DNA from: Clostridia bacterium BRH_c25
GTDB taxonomy: Bacteria > Bacillota_A > Clostridia > Lutisporales > Lutisporaceae
DNA: 11,041 nucleotides
Assembly (NCBI GenBank): GCA_001515955.1
Contig: LOES01000106.1
Span: 1 to 11,041 of the forward strand
Direction of reading: 5' to 3'
A program made the position numbers and the translations under genes. Under the pieces are notes generated by a model, which ran no database searches, had not been told where the DNA came from, and saw only the letters and a program-made list of their open reading frames with translations. Below, one piece after another: positions 1 to 6,113 of the stretch. The first letter of the stretch is position 1; each line of letters starts with the position of its first letter.

Positions 1-29
1 GGGTATTCCTTTCAAGCTAAGTAACGGGT

Positions 30-75
30 AATCGCGTAGCGATTCCGTGTAACAGACCTGTGTGCCTGTTACACG
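30..75. repeat. Paired hairpin repeat unit related to the 7088-7327 element
   Basis: Two perfect inverted repeats lie side by side. AATCGC/GCGATT with a 3-nt loop occupies 30-44, and CGTGTAACAG/CTGTTACACG with a 10-nt loop occupies 46-75. Read on the minus strand, the stretch around 25-51 closely matches 7133-7162 of the larger element (CACGGAATC, CTACG, GATTAC and GTTAC/GTAAC blocks in the same order). This is seen directly; that it is part of a dispersed repeat family is an inference from only two copies. The unit may continue beyond the left edge of the window. Confidence 0.6.
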
Positions 76-104
76 TCCCCATAACTTCGTAGCCTGGCCC
101 TAAC

Positions 105-152
105 TCTCGCATCTCGTATCTCGAATCTCGCATCTGCGCACGCTAGTGCGCA
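105..152. repeat. Heptamer tandem repeat plus short perfect hairpin
   Basis: Four consecutive 7-mers of the form TCTCGNA (TCTCGCA, TCTCGTA, TCTCGAA, TCTCGCA) run from 105 to 132. They are followed at once by a perfect 7-bp inverted repeat, TGCGCAC/GTGCGCA, with a 4-nt loop (135-152). Similar wording (CTCGAATCCCGAACC) occurs once at about 2493-2507 in another intergenic gap. No coding potential is evident. Units of 7 bp without spacers exclude a CRISPR array. Confidence 0.55.
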
Positions 153-161
153 TTCTTCTAC

Positions 162-205
162 AAAAAAGCCATGGACAGCAGTCTATGCTATTCACGGCTT
201 TTTTT
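162..205. terminator. Bidirectional intrinsic terminator
   Basis: AAAAAAGCC (162-170) pairs with GGCTTTTTT (196-204). The stem continues inward through TG/CA, GA/TT and AGCA/TGCT with two mismatches, closing on the 5-nt loop 181-185. The run of T on either strand after the stem makes it a plausible terminator in both directions. It lies 37 bp beyond the stop codon of the leftward DUF2225 gene and so most likely ends that transcript, and perhaps one coming from the left. Confidence 0.8.
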
Positions 206-242
206 GCTACTCTGATAAATTTATTATAATGTTAACAATGCA

Positions 243-929
243 CTAACCAGCTTTTTCATTTTTCCTATATTGCTCTTTCGCCAATACCCACTGCTCTCTG
301 GTCAGCTTCTCAATTCTGGGGTTTTCTCTTCTTTCCGGGCTTGCGACAGCTTTCCCGAACCAAACTATTGCTTCATTAAACTTTCCAACTCTTCTTGACA
401 GCTCACCCAGCAGATACATCATTGATATCTCATTCAGATTACCTATTGGAAGCTCCTCTTTATCAAAGGCCTCCATATAATTCTGCAGGGCATATTGCAA
501 GAATTTTTCCTCCTGCTTATCCCCGGCGAACCTGTAAAGCCACGCAAGCTTGAGACACAATCCGGCCAGTACACTGGCCTTTGCGTTCCTAAGCTCTGCA
601 GTATGAATCGCTAATTTACATGCGGCTATCGCATCATTCAAGCTCCTTTCGGTACAGAAGCTTCTGCCTACTGTTCTTCCGGAAAAGGCCTTCTTAAGCA
701 GATCGACCTCTTTTTCGTCAATCTCTCCAAAAGAATTCTCAGTGGCTGAGTAAGCACAAAAAGGACATACAAATATCTCATAATACAGGGGGTTCAAATC
801 CTCATAGTGGGTACAGAAATCCTCATCCTTCGTTTTAACTTTGCAGGAATTAACCTTGGCTTTCATGGAAGAAAACTGCTTGCCGCATATAGGACAAGTA
901 ACCTTCTTGGAATAAAGCGAATCGTTCAT
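243..929 (-). CDS. DUF2225 family zinc-ribbon protein with TPR-like C-terminus
   Basis: This 228-residue protein has an N-terminal cysteine-rich module: CPIC at 12-15, further cysteines at 29 and 39, and CPFC at 55-58. This is the spacing of a metal-binding zinc ribbon. Residues about 95-225 are helical and resemble tetratricopeptide repeats (a LGELSRRVGKFNEAIVWFGKAV-like repeat near 174-195), suggesting a protein-protein interaction surface. The layout matches the Clostridia/Bacillota family DUF2225, whose function is unknown to me. It has no signal peptide or membrane segment, so it is probably cytoplasmic. The ATG start is supported by GGAG at 938-941, 8 bases upstream. It is the last of three leftward genes, with its own likely promoter (975-1003) and a strong terminator downstream. 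Family call is fairly sure; no function is claimed. Confidence 0.85.
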   Translation of the reverse strand: MNDSLYSKKVTCPICGKQFSSMKAKVNSCKVKTKDEDFCTHYEDLNPLYYEIFVCPFCAYSATENSFGEIDEKEVDLLKKAFSGRTVGRSFCTERSLNDAIAACKLAIHTAELRNAKASVLAGLCLKLAWLYRFAGDKQEEKFLQYALQNYMEAFDKEELPIGNLNEISMMYLLGELSRRVGKFNEAIVWFGKAVASPERRENPRIEKLTREQWVLAKEQYRKNEKAG

Positions 930-974
930 CTTATTGTCTCCAGTCAGAAATTATTAAAATATTACATATATAAT

Positions 975-1003
975 ATGATATATTTAATCAGCTGGTAAAT
1001 CAA
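975..1003 (-). promoter_or_regulatory. Candidate sigma-A promoter of the DUF2225 gene
   Basis: On the minus strand, TTGATT (998-1003) is followed after exactly 17 bases by TATCAT (975-980), with the gene's start codon about 45 bases further on. The spacing is ideal but the hexamers are imperfect and the whole gap is AT-rich, so chance matches are likely. An 8-bp inverted repeat, TTAATCAG/CTGATTAA (984-991, 1015-1022), surrounds the -35 region and could be an operator or a weak end signal for the VanW-type gene. Confidence 0.35.
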
Positions 1004-1048
1004 ATACAATTTCACTGATTAATCCAAAAATACTAAATAAATTTACAT

Positions 1049-2428
1049 TTACTGCGGTATTTCCAAAGAATTTTCAGCCTCACCCGCTGGCGGATCTACC
1101 TTCATTGTACCCACCCTCTTTACTCCGTTTGTAACCCTGTAAACACTGAGGGGAAGCTCCTCCACCGATACCTCCTTGCCATTCTCCAGCACTACTCTGT
1201 GGCTCTTTACAACATATCCTGTATATGCCTTCTTTTCCTCTACCTCTGTGCCTACCGGCAAAGTGGGATCCTCAATTATCTTTATCTGGGGTTCTGTCTT
1301 TTTTATAACCTCAGTCTTTATGTTTACTGTTCTGCCGGGATTATCATTTCGTCCGTATATACTGAATTTAACCCAGCTTCCTTTAACCTCTCCGTATATA
1401 TATATGGGGTACTGTGTTGTATTCTGGAATTTTAAGTCTATATAGCCTTCTGATATAGTAGCATCTCTTCCCATAGGTATATAGCTCGAGGGAAGAGAAT
1501 GACTTTTGCGCTCAACTATCTTCATGTTTGAAAGCAATGCCGCATTATACAGGGTGGATGAAACCTGACATACTCCACCGCCAATCCCGGGAACCAACTC
1601 ATTATTAATAATTACGTTAGCTTCCTTGTAACCATGCTTAGCAAGTCTGGGACCTACAATTCTATCCAGAGAGTATACCTCCCCGGGCTTAATAAGTATG
1701 TGCGACGCACTGCTGGATGCAATTTTAATATTATGGGTTCTGTCAACATCTGCAGCATTGAACTTTGTTGAGTATTCTCCAAGATTATCCTTGATGTTCT
1801 CCAGGTCAGCCCTTTTTATTTCTGGCTCTAAGACATCGACAGCCAATTCCACATCCTCTGTGGCAGTTTTCTCAAGCTGTATTTTGACAAGGTCGTAGGA
1901 TTTGTCAACATCCAGCTTCCTGCCCTCAGCTTCATCAGTAATAACAAAGACCTTATCCTTTAATAATATTGTTGCTTCCTTTGGTTCCTGTCCTATTTCC
2001 TTCGAAATATCCCCAAGCTTGCTGCTTATGTATTGTGCATCATAGGAGTAATTTAGCTTTATATCTTTTCTTTCAAGCTGTGTTGATATCACATCTGTCA
2101 ATCTCTTGAAGAAGCTGCCTTTATGCCCGATATCATAAGCCTTGGTCAAAGCATCTGTATACTCGTACTGAAACTTCACATCCCTATAGCTTAGTCTCCA
2201 CGTTTTTTCTCTAACCTTAAGGGCAATAGCAGAATCATCAATTGCCGGCTCCAGTTTTATTTTCAGCATGCTTTCAGCCTGAGAATAAGTAAGACCACCA
2301 ACATTGATTCCATTAATTGTTATGTTTGAATGAATTTTATCCCCGCTCACCATTGCAATACTCAGGGCTATGGCTGCAATCAATAATACAATAATTATTC
2401 CGATGCCTATCTTCATACTCTTGCTCAT
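1049..2428 (-). CDS. Membrane-anchored VanW family protein with G5 domain
   Basis: The protein has 459 residues from the ATG at 2428. A hydrophobic segment at about 7-28 acts as signal anchor, so the rest should face outward to the cell wall. Residues about 35-210 contain the putative peptidoglycan-binding region found before VanW domains. The VanW domain lies at about 215-345, with the signature GGGVCQVSSTLYNA (283-296), H310 and the YIPMGRDATI stretch. Residues about 372-442 form a G5 domain, a module proposed to bind N-acetylglucosamine. The architecture is that of YoaR/VanW-type proteins common in spore-forming Bacillota; despite the name, they are not by themselves evidence of vancomycin resistance. 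An in-frame TTG at 2434 is possible, but GGGAGG at 2435-2440 abuts it and is spaced 6 bases from the ATG, which decides the start. The gene stands 184 bp downstream of the FtsA-like gene. Confidence 0.9.
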   Translation of the reverse strand: MSKSMKIGIGIIIVLLIAAIALSIAMVSGDKIHSNITINGINVGGLTYSQAESMLKIKLEPAIDDSAIALKVREKTWRLSYRDVKFQYEYTDALTKAYDIGHKGSFFKRLTDVISTQLERKDIKLNYSYDAQYISSKLGDISKEIGQEPKEATILLKDKVFVITDEAEGRKLDVDKSYDLVKIQLEKTATEDVELAVDVLEPEIKRADLENIKDNLGEYSTKFNAADVDRTHNIKIASSSASHILIKPGEVYSLDRIVGPRLAKHGYKEANVIINNELVPGIGGGVCQVSSTLYNAALLSNMKIVERKSHSLPSSYIPMGRDATISEGYIDLKFQNTTQYPIYIYGEVKGSWVKFSIYGRNDNPGRTVNIKTEVIKKTEPQIKIIEDPTLPVGTEVEEKKAYTGYVVKSHRVVLENGKEVSVEELPLSVYRVTNGVKRVGTMKVDPPAGEAENSLEIPQ

Positions 2429-2434
2429 ACACAA

Positions 2435-2440
2435 CCTCCC
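2435..2440 (-). promoter_or_regulatory. Ribosome binding site that fixes the VanW-type start
   Basis: On the minus strand GGGAGG is followed by TTGTGT and then ATG. The 6-base gap suits the ATG at 2428 and is impossible for the TTG at 2434, which touches the site. Confidence 0.8.
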
Positions 2441-2612
2441 ACACTATACATTAGAAAAATAGTTGCGCTTTTCGAGTTACCAGCTTCAAACCTCGAATCC
2501 CGAACCTTATTTATCCCGCCCATTGCCAATAGTAAGCACTTGTACAACAGGTTTAATATATTATATACATTTCCCCTGTTCTTTAATTCCACCGGACAAA
2601 AAATTATAAAAG
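2441..2612. other. Intergenic gap without a recognisable gene
   Basis: This AT-rich stretch lies between the FtsA-like and VanW-type genes. It holds a TATAAT-like box on the minus strand near 2560 without a good -35, a weak 6-bp inverted repeat, AACAGG/CCTGTT (about 2547-2581), and a short CTCGAATCCCGAACC stretch like the heptamer repeat at the window's left end. I see no clear terminator for the FtsA-like gene and no small ORF with a ribosome site. Confidence 0.4.
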
Positions 2613-4604
2613 TTATTTTTCATCCCAATGCAACTCTATTTTGTCTCCATCATTTATGACGTCGGTAAAATTTGCTTTGTTCCCGTTTAACAGCATGGCA
2701 ATTGCTCCCTTCACATTTCTGATATCAATATCAATGTTGTTGAATACATCCACAAATAAGCACTGGGATTTGTTTGTCTGAAGCACTGCAGGTTTTCCGT
2801 TCAAAGTTACATTTACGAAGTTGGCTGCTGCAGCAACCTCCGACAGACTATCAGCTGCTTTTTTTTCCAATATCTCATAGGTGATATAGTCGCCATTATG
2901 GATAATATCATCCAGTTCTGCTTTTTTGCCGTTTATATACATTTCTGTATCAAAATAACTCAAATCCAGATATTCTAAAAGCTCAAGAACTTTTTCCAGA
3001 CTCTTGATGCTTACATCATCTCCATCCTTTATAGGAGCTTCCCTATTGCTTTCAGAACCGTTTATCACTATTACAGGCTTGATAATCAATGGATTTTCAT
3101 TCAGATAGATAGTCTTTTCAGCATATTCTCCCAGGAAATCTCTCACATATACCTCTGCAGGCTTACCCTCTGCAGCCGGTTCAACAATTATATTGTCTCC
3201 GTTTGCAATAGCCTTATCGAGCCCGGCTATGCGGTCATTAAGGTATATGACTGCCGGTTCTCCCGATTCTCCTCTTACTGTTTCCTTTTTTCCATTAAGC
3301 TTGAAGCTGACTGCGCTTCCTCTCCTGCCTATAAGGTTCCGGGGGTTATAGCCTACAAATATGAGGCTGTCTGCTATAGTAAGGGTCTTTGAATTAAACA
3401 GCTTTACACTTACCCCATTGACCATCACATGAAGGAAGTCCTTCTGCCTGTTCAAATATGCCGTTACCGCAATTCCTATAGGTGTTATGAATTCCGGGCC
3501 GGAAAGCTTTCTGCTCTTTATCTCCACATCCTTGATGATGTCAGTGCTTCTTACGCCTACTCTTTCTGCAGGTATTTGAAGGAACTCGGCAACATAAAGA
3601 GAAAGCTTGGGTATCTGGCTTCCGCCCCCTACTAGGAATACCGCGCTGGGTGCCTTACCGTTGTATTCAATGATTTTATCACTGATCTCCTTAGCCAGAG
3701 TCCTGATAGCCGAATCAATTTCCTTGATAATCTCTGCTGAACTTTTCTCAAAGGTAATGCCCATTATATCCTTGTATTTGACCGTTTCTTTATTATTAAG
3801 ACATATTTTAACTCTTTCCGCCTGATCAAAATCAAGCAGCAGGACCTCTGCAATCTTTTCAGTAATCTCGTCTCCAGCTATGGAAGCCATTGCAAAAGCA
3901 AATACTGTACCGTCCTTTGTCAGTGCAATGTCTGACGTACCTGCACCAATATCTACAAGTGCAAGATTCAGAAGCCTCAGGCTGCTGTAAATTGATACGT
4001 TCATAGCTGCTATAGGCTCCAGGGTAAGACTTGAAACCTCCAGCCCTGCTCTTGCAACCACTGCATACAGGCTTTCTACAACTACCCTCGGAAGGAAGGT
4101 AGCCAGCACTTCCACTCCTGCCCGCTTAGCTTTGTGGCCGGAAAGATTGCCTATGACACTCCCGTTAAGGAACTGGTTCACCACAGCATATCCTACACAG
4201 AAGTATGACTGGTCATCCTCATTGTTCAGTTCTTCTATTTCCTTCTGGGCCTGCTGGATAGCTTCAATTTCAAGACTGCTGACAAGCTCACTGTCAACCT
4301 CCGAAGAAGGGTCGGTATCCCGTTCGGCAAAAACCTTGCAGGTCTTTAGTGTTCTTCCTGCTGCTGCAATGGATACCCGCTTAAGCTTCAAGCCTGTTCT
4401 TTTTTCAAGCCTTTCCCTGACCTTGTCCACAGCTTTTGCAACAAGCTCAATATCATGGACCTGTCCGTCATACATAGCTCTTTCCTTGTGCTCTTCCACT
4501 TCAAAAGCCTGAATTTTGAACTTCTGCCCGTCATGATAACCTACTATTCCAACTACTGTTCTTGTGCCGATATCCAAAGAGAATAACAAATCCTGTTCAG
4601 TCAT
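2613..4604 (-). CDS. FtsA-like actin-fold ATPase with long repeated C-terminal extension
   Basis: From the ATG at 4604 the protein has 663 residues. Residues 1-390 carry the actin/FtsA/PilM fold: phosphate-1 loop LFSLDIGTRTVVG (7-19), an SHS2-type insertion at about 75-180, phosphate-2 loop LALVDIGAGTSD (214-225) and adenosine motif VFLVGGGSQIP (322-332). FtsA tethers FtsZ to the membrane during division and is about 400-430 residues long; this protein is some 240 longer. Residues 391-663 hold several units of the form NG...(L/I)..(I)..GD.I, with GD at 469-470, 528-529, 571-572 and 653-654. They look like small beta-rich, possibly beta-grasp, modules (inference). The usual C-terminal amphipathic membrane helix of FtsA is not visible. 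It is therefore likely a paralogue acting in division, sporulation or envelope assembly, not the housekeeping FtsA. AAGGGTG at 4611-4617 supports this ATG; the in-frame TTG at 4637 lacks a ribosome site. Confidence 0.85.
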   Translation of the reverse strand: MTEQDLLFSLDIGTRTVVGIVGYHDGQKFKIQAFEVEEHKERAMYDGQVHDIELVAKAVDKVRERLEKRTGLKLKRVSIAAAGRTLKTCKVFAERDTDPSSEVDSELVSSLEIEAIQQAQKEIEELNNEDDQSYFCVGYAVVNQFLNGSVIGNLSGHKAKRAGVEVLATFLPRVVVESLYAVVARAGLEVSSLTLEPIAAMNVSIYSSLRLLNLALVDIGAGTSDIALTKDGTVFAFAMASIAGDEITEKIAEVLLLDFDQAERVKICLNNKETVKYKDIMGITFEKSSAEIIKEIDSAIRTLAKEISDKIIEYNGKAPSAVFLVGGGSQIPKLSLYVAEFLQIPAERVGVRSTDIIKDVEIKSRKLSGPEFITPIGIAVTAYLNRQKDFLHVMVNGVSVKLFNSKTLTIADSLIFVGYNPRNLIGRRGSAVSFKLNGKKETVRGESGEPAVIYLNDRIAGLDKAIANGDNIIVEPAAEGKPAEVYVRDFLGEYAEKTIYLNENPLIIKPVIVINGSESNREAPIKDGDDVSIKSLEKVLELLEYLDLSYFDTEMYINGKKAELDDIIHNGDYITYEILEKKAADSLSEVAAAANFVNVTLNGKPAVLQTNKSQCLFVDVFNNIDIDIRNVKGAIAMLLNGNKANFTDVINDGDKIELHWDEK

Positions 4605-4610
4605 ATAATT

Positions 4611-4617
4611 CACCCTT
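4611..4617 (-). promoter_or_regulatory. Ribosome binding site that fixes the FtsA-like start
   Basis: AAGGGTG on the minus strand ends 6 bases before the ATG at 4604. The alternative in-frame TTG at 4637 is preceded only by AT-rich sequence. Confidence 0.55.
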
Positions 4618-4675
4618 GCATCCTTGATTTTGTTCAATCTACAATTTTCACGCTTTTTTTCAACCTTCTAATTAT

Positions 4676-4703
4676 TCTATAAAAGTACAAATAAATCCTT
4701 CAA
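4676..4703 (-). promoter_or_regulatory. Candidate promoter of the FtsA-like gene
   Basis: On the minus strand TTGAAG (4698-4703) is followed after 16 bases by TATAGA (4676-4681), which overlaps TAGAAT two bases on. Transcription would begin near 4669, giving a leader of about 65 nt. The match is reasonable but the region is AT-rich. Confidence 0.4.
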
Positions 4704-4734
4704 AATTGTTTCTCAATATGATTTAATATTTCTA

Positions 4735-4837
4735 TATAAATCGCACAAAGAAGATTACATAGAATAGCCGCGATTTATAACATCAATGAAAACGTTTCGC
4801 ACTATTGAACTATTATGTAAAGGATTTAGTGCGAAAC
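4735..4837 (+). promoter_or_regulatory. Two perfect stem-loops upstream of the radical SAM gene
   Basis: TATAAATCGC (4735-4744) pairs perfectly with GCGATTTATA (4770-4779), and GTTTCGCACTA (4794-4804) pairs perfectly with TAGTGCGAAAC (4827-4837). A third TAGTGC follows at 4841-4846 and TCGCAC at 4741-4746 matches GTGCGA at 4830-4835, so alternative pairings are possible. The block ends about 37 bases before the GTG start. Neither stem is followed by a T-run, so terminators are unlikely. It could be an operator pair or a structured leader RNA; the sequence does not distinguish these. Confidence 0.5.
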
Positions 4838-4874
4838 ATATAGTGCAATCCTCTACAACAGAAAGGAAACCACT

Positions 4875-5771
4875 GTGAATACTATTTTAAAGAATTGTAA
4901 AATCTGTCCGATACAGTGCGGCTCCAACAGATATGTAGCCAAAGGAGTCTGTGGTGCAGGTGCTGAGGTACTGGCAGCAAGGGCATTCCTCCATCAATGG
5001 GAGGAACCCTGCATTTCAGGCAAAATGGGTTCCGGTACGATTTTTTTCAGCAGCTGTAATATGAAATGTATTTTTTGCCAGAACCATGTAATCAGTCAGG
5101 AGAATTTTGGAAAAGAAATTACTGTCGAAGGGTTAACTGAGATAATGCTTGAATTGCAGGAGCAGGGAGCAGTAAATATAAACCTTGTGTCCCCCACACC
5201 CTATGCACTGCATATTGTTGAAGCTGCTGCCTCTGCGAAACGGAAAGGCTTGTCCGTTCCCATCATATACAATACAAATGGATACGAAACTATTGAGACT
5301 ATTGAAATGTTAAAAGGCACTATCGATATTTATCTGCCTGACATTAAATACTATTCTGATACTTACGCAGTGAAGTATTCAGAGTCCAAGAACTATTTCG
5401 GATACGCATCCAAAGCTGTTTTGGCGATGTATGAGCAAGTTGGCCATCCGGTATTTGACGATGGCGGCATTATGCAAAAAGGAGTATTGATAAGGCACTT
5501 GATATTACCTGAACTCTTAAATGATTCCAAAATAATCCTGAGATGGATTAAAGATACTTTAGGCGAGCAAGCCTATGTAAGCCTCATGTGTCAATACACT
5601 CCCATGTTCAATGCCGGCAAACACGAGGAAATCAACCGCAAGCTTGAGGGCTGGGAATATGATTTGATAATCGATTATTTTTTTAAGCTAGGGCTTGAAA
5701 ATGGCTTTGTGCAAGAACATAGCTCAGCTACCGGCGATTATGTTCCTGATTTTGATCTTAGTGGAATATAA
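4875..5771 (+). CDS. PflX-type radical SAM protein (pyruvate formate-lyase activase-like)
   Basis: This 298-residue protein has the radical SAM signature CxxxCxxC at C61, C65 and C68 (CNMKCIFCQN), which binds the 4Fe-4S cluster that cleaves S-adenosylmethionine. A cysteine-rich N-terminus (C8, C11, C15, C26) may bind a further metal centre. The GSGTIFFSSCNMKCIFCQN context, the SPTPY stretch at 106-110 and YTPM at 241-244 fit COG1313 (PflX), relatives of the pyruvate formate-lyase activating enzyme whose substrate is unknown. No glycyl-radical enzyme gene lies nearby, so the target cannot be inferred from context. The start is GTG, with AAAGGA (4863-4867 region) about 7 bases upstream. It is transcribed away from the FtsA-like gene and preceded by two strong stem-loops. 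Cytoplasmic, with no signal or membrane segment. Confidence 0.88.
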   Translation: MNTILKNCKICPIQCGSNRYVAKGVCGAGAEVLAARAFLHQWEEPCISGKMGSGTIFFSSCNMKCIFCQNHVISQENFGKEITVEGLTEIMLELQEQGAVNINLVSPTPYALHIVEAAASAKRKGLSVPIIYNTNGYETIETIEMLKGTIDIYLPDIKYYSDTYAVKYSESKNYFGYASKAVLAMYEQVGHPVFDDGGIMQKGVLIRHLILPELLNDSKIILRWIKDTLGEQAYVSLMCQYTPMFNAGKHEEINRKLEGWEYDLIIDYFFKLGLENGFVQEHSSATGDYVPDFDLSGI

Positions 5772-5839
5772 TTGAACAAAATTCTATAATTTTCATGGTT
5801 TAATAAATATAAAAAAAAGCAACCTATTAATACAACACA

Positions 5840-5868
5840 ATCAATGAAACATTTCGCGAAATGTTTCA
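5840..5868. promoter_or_regulatory. Perfect 24-bp palindrome, probable operator
   Basis: The half-site TGAAACATTTCG (5845-5856) is followed directly by its exact reverse complement (5857-5868). It lies 36 bp upstream of the small gene at 5905. The stretch 5840-5857 nearly repeats 4782-4800, in front of the radical SAM gene: ATCAATGAAAC-ATTTCGC against ATCAATGAAAACGTTTCGC. No T-run follows, so it is not a standard terminator for the radical SAM gene. A dimeric repressor site is the simplest reading, but no regulator gene is in the window. Confidence 0.5.
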
Positions 5869-5904
5869 CTCTTACATTAAAACCTGAAAGGAAGTGCCAT
5901 CGTT

Positions 5905-6081
5905 ATGCGTAGAGCCTCCAGAAGCATGATGACTTGGGGAGCATTAGGTGCAATGGCAGGAATGGCTTTAATCCCTGCTTTTAGTTCAAAAACAAGAAAG
6001 AAGGTTTCACGTTCAGCAAGAAATGCATATTTTAGAGTATCAGACATGATGCAGGATATGAAAGGTATGGGTCATAAATAA
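5905..6081 (+). CDS. Small basic membrane-type protein, 58 residues, function unknown
   Basis: The frame runs from ATG 5905 to TAA 6081. It begins MRRASRSMMTWGALGAMAG, has one hydrophobic segment at about 8-26 with a glycine-spaced pattern (G12, G15, G19), and ends in a basic, methionine-rich tail (RKK at 31-33; MMQDMKGMGHK at 48-58). AAAGGAAG at 5887-5894 is a good ribosome site with a 10-base gap, and a terminator follows at once, which together make the gene convincing despite its size. The shape, a short helix followed by a charged tail, resembles small Bacillota proteins of the YtxH/YrzQ (DUF3918) type, but I cannot assign a family. It may be co-transcribed with the radical SAM gene 133 bp upstream or be run from its own palindrome-controlled promoter. 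Confidence 0.75.
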   Translation: MRRASRSMMTWGALGAMAGMALIPAFSSKTRKKVSRSARNAYFRVSDMMQDMKGMGHK

Positions 6082-6113
6082 TAGACTTGTCAATGACAAG
6101 TCTATTTTTATTT
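6082..6113. terminator. Shared terminator between convergent genes
   Basis: TAGACTTGTC (6082-6091) pairs with GACAAGTCTA (6095-6104) over a 3-nt loop and is followed by TTTTTATTT. It starts one base after the stop codon of the small rightward gene. Its T-run overlaps the stop codon (6108-6110) of the leftward acetyltransferase, so the same hairpin can serve both, although the T-run on the minus strand side is weaker. Confidence 0.85.

Noticed and set aside
105..132. CRISPR-like short repeats
   Set aside because: The units are only 7 bp and directly contiguous, with no spacers and no cas genes in the window.
1049..2428. Vancomycin resistance
   Set aside because: The VanW domain alone, anchored and joined to a G5 domain, is typical of wall proteins in many Bacillota; there are no vanHAX or sensor-kinase genes nearby.
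4602..4637. Longer FtsA-like protein from TTG at 4637
   Set aside because: There is no ribosome site before the TTG, while the ATG at 4604 has AAGGGTG at proper distance and starts just before the conserved first nucleotide-binding loop.
4785..4802. Possible CcpA catabolite-control site
   Set aside because: The left half (AATGAAAACG) fits the cre pattern, but the right half TTTCGCAC lacks the required CA, and the copy at 5840 lacks the central CG.
5778..5793. Terminator for the radical SAM gene
   Set aside because: AAAATT/AATTTT with a 4-nt loop is an AT-only stem and is not followed by a T-run; it would be too weak.
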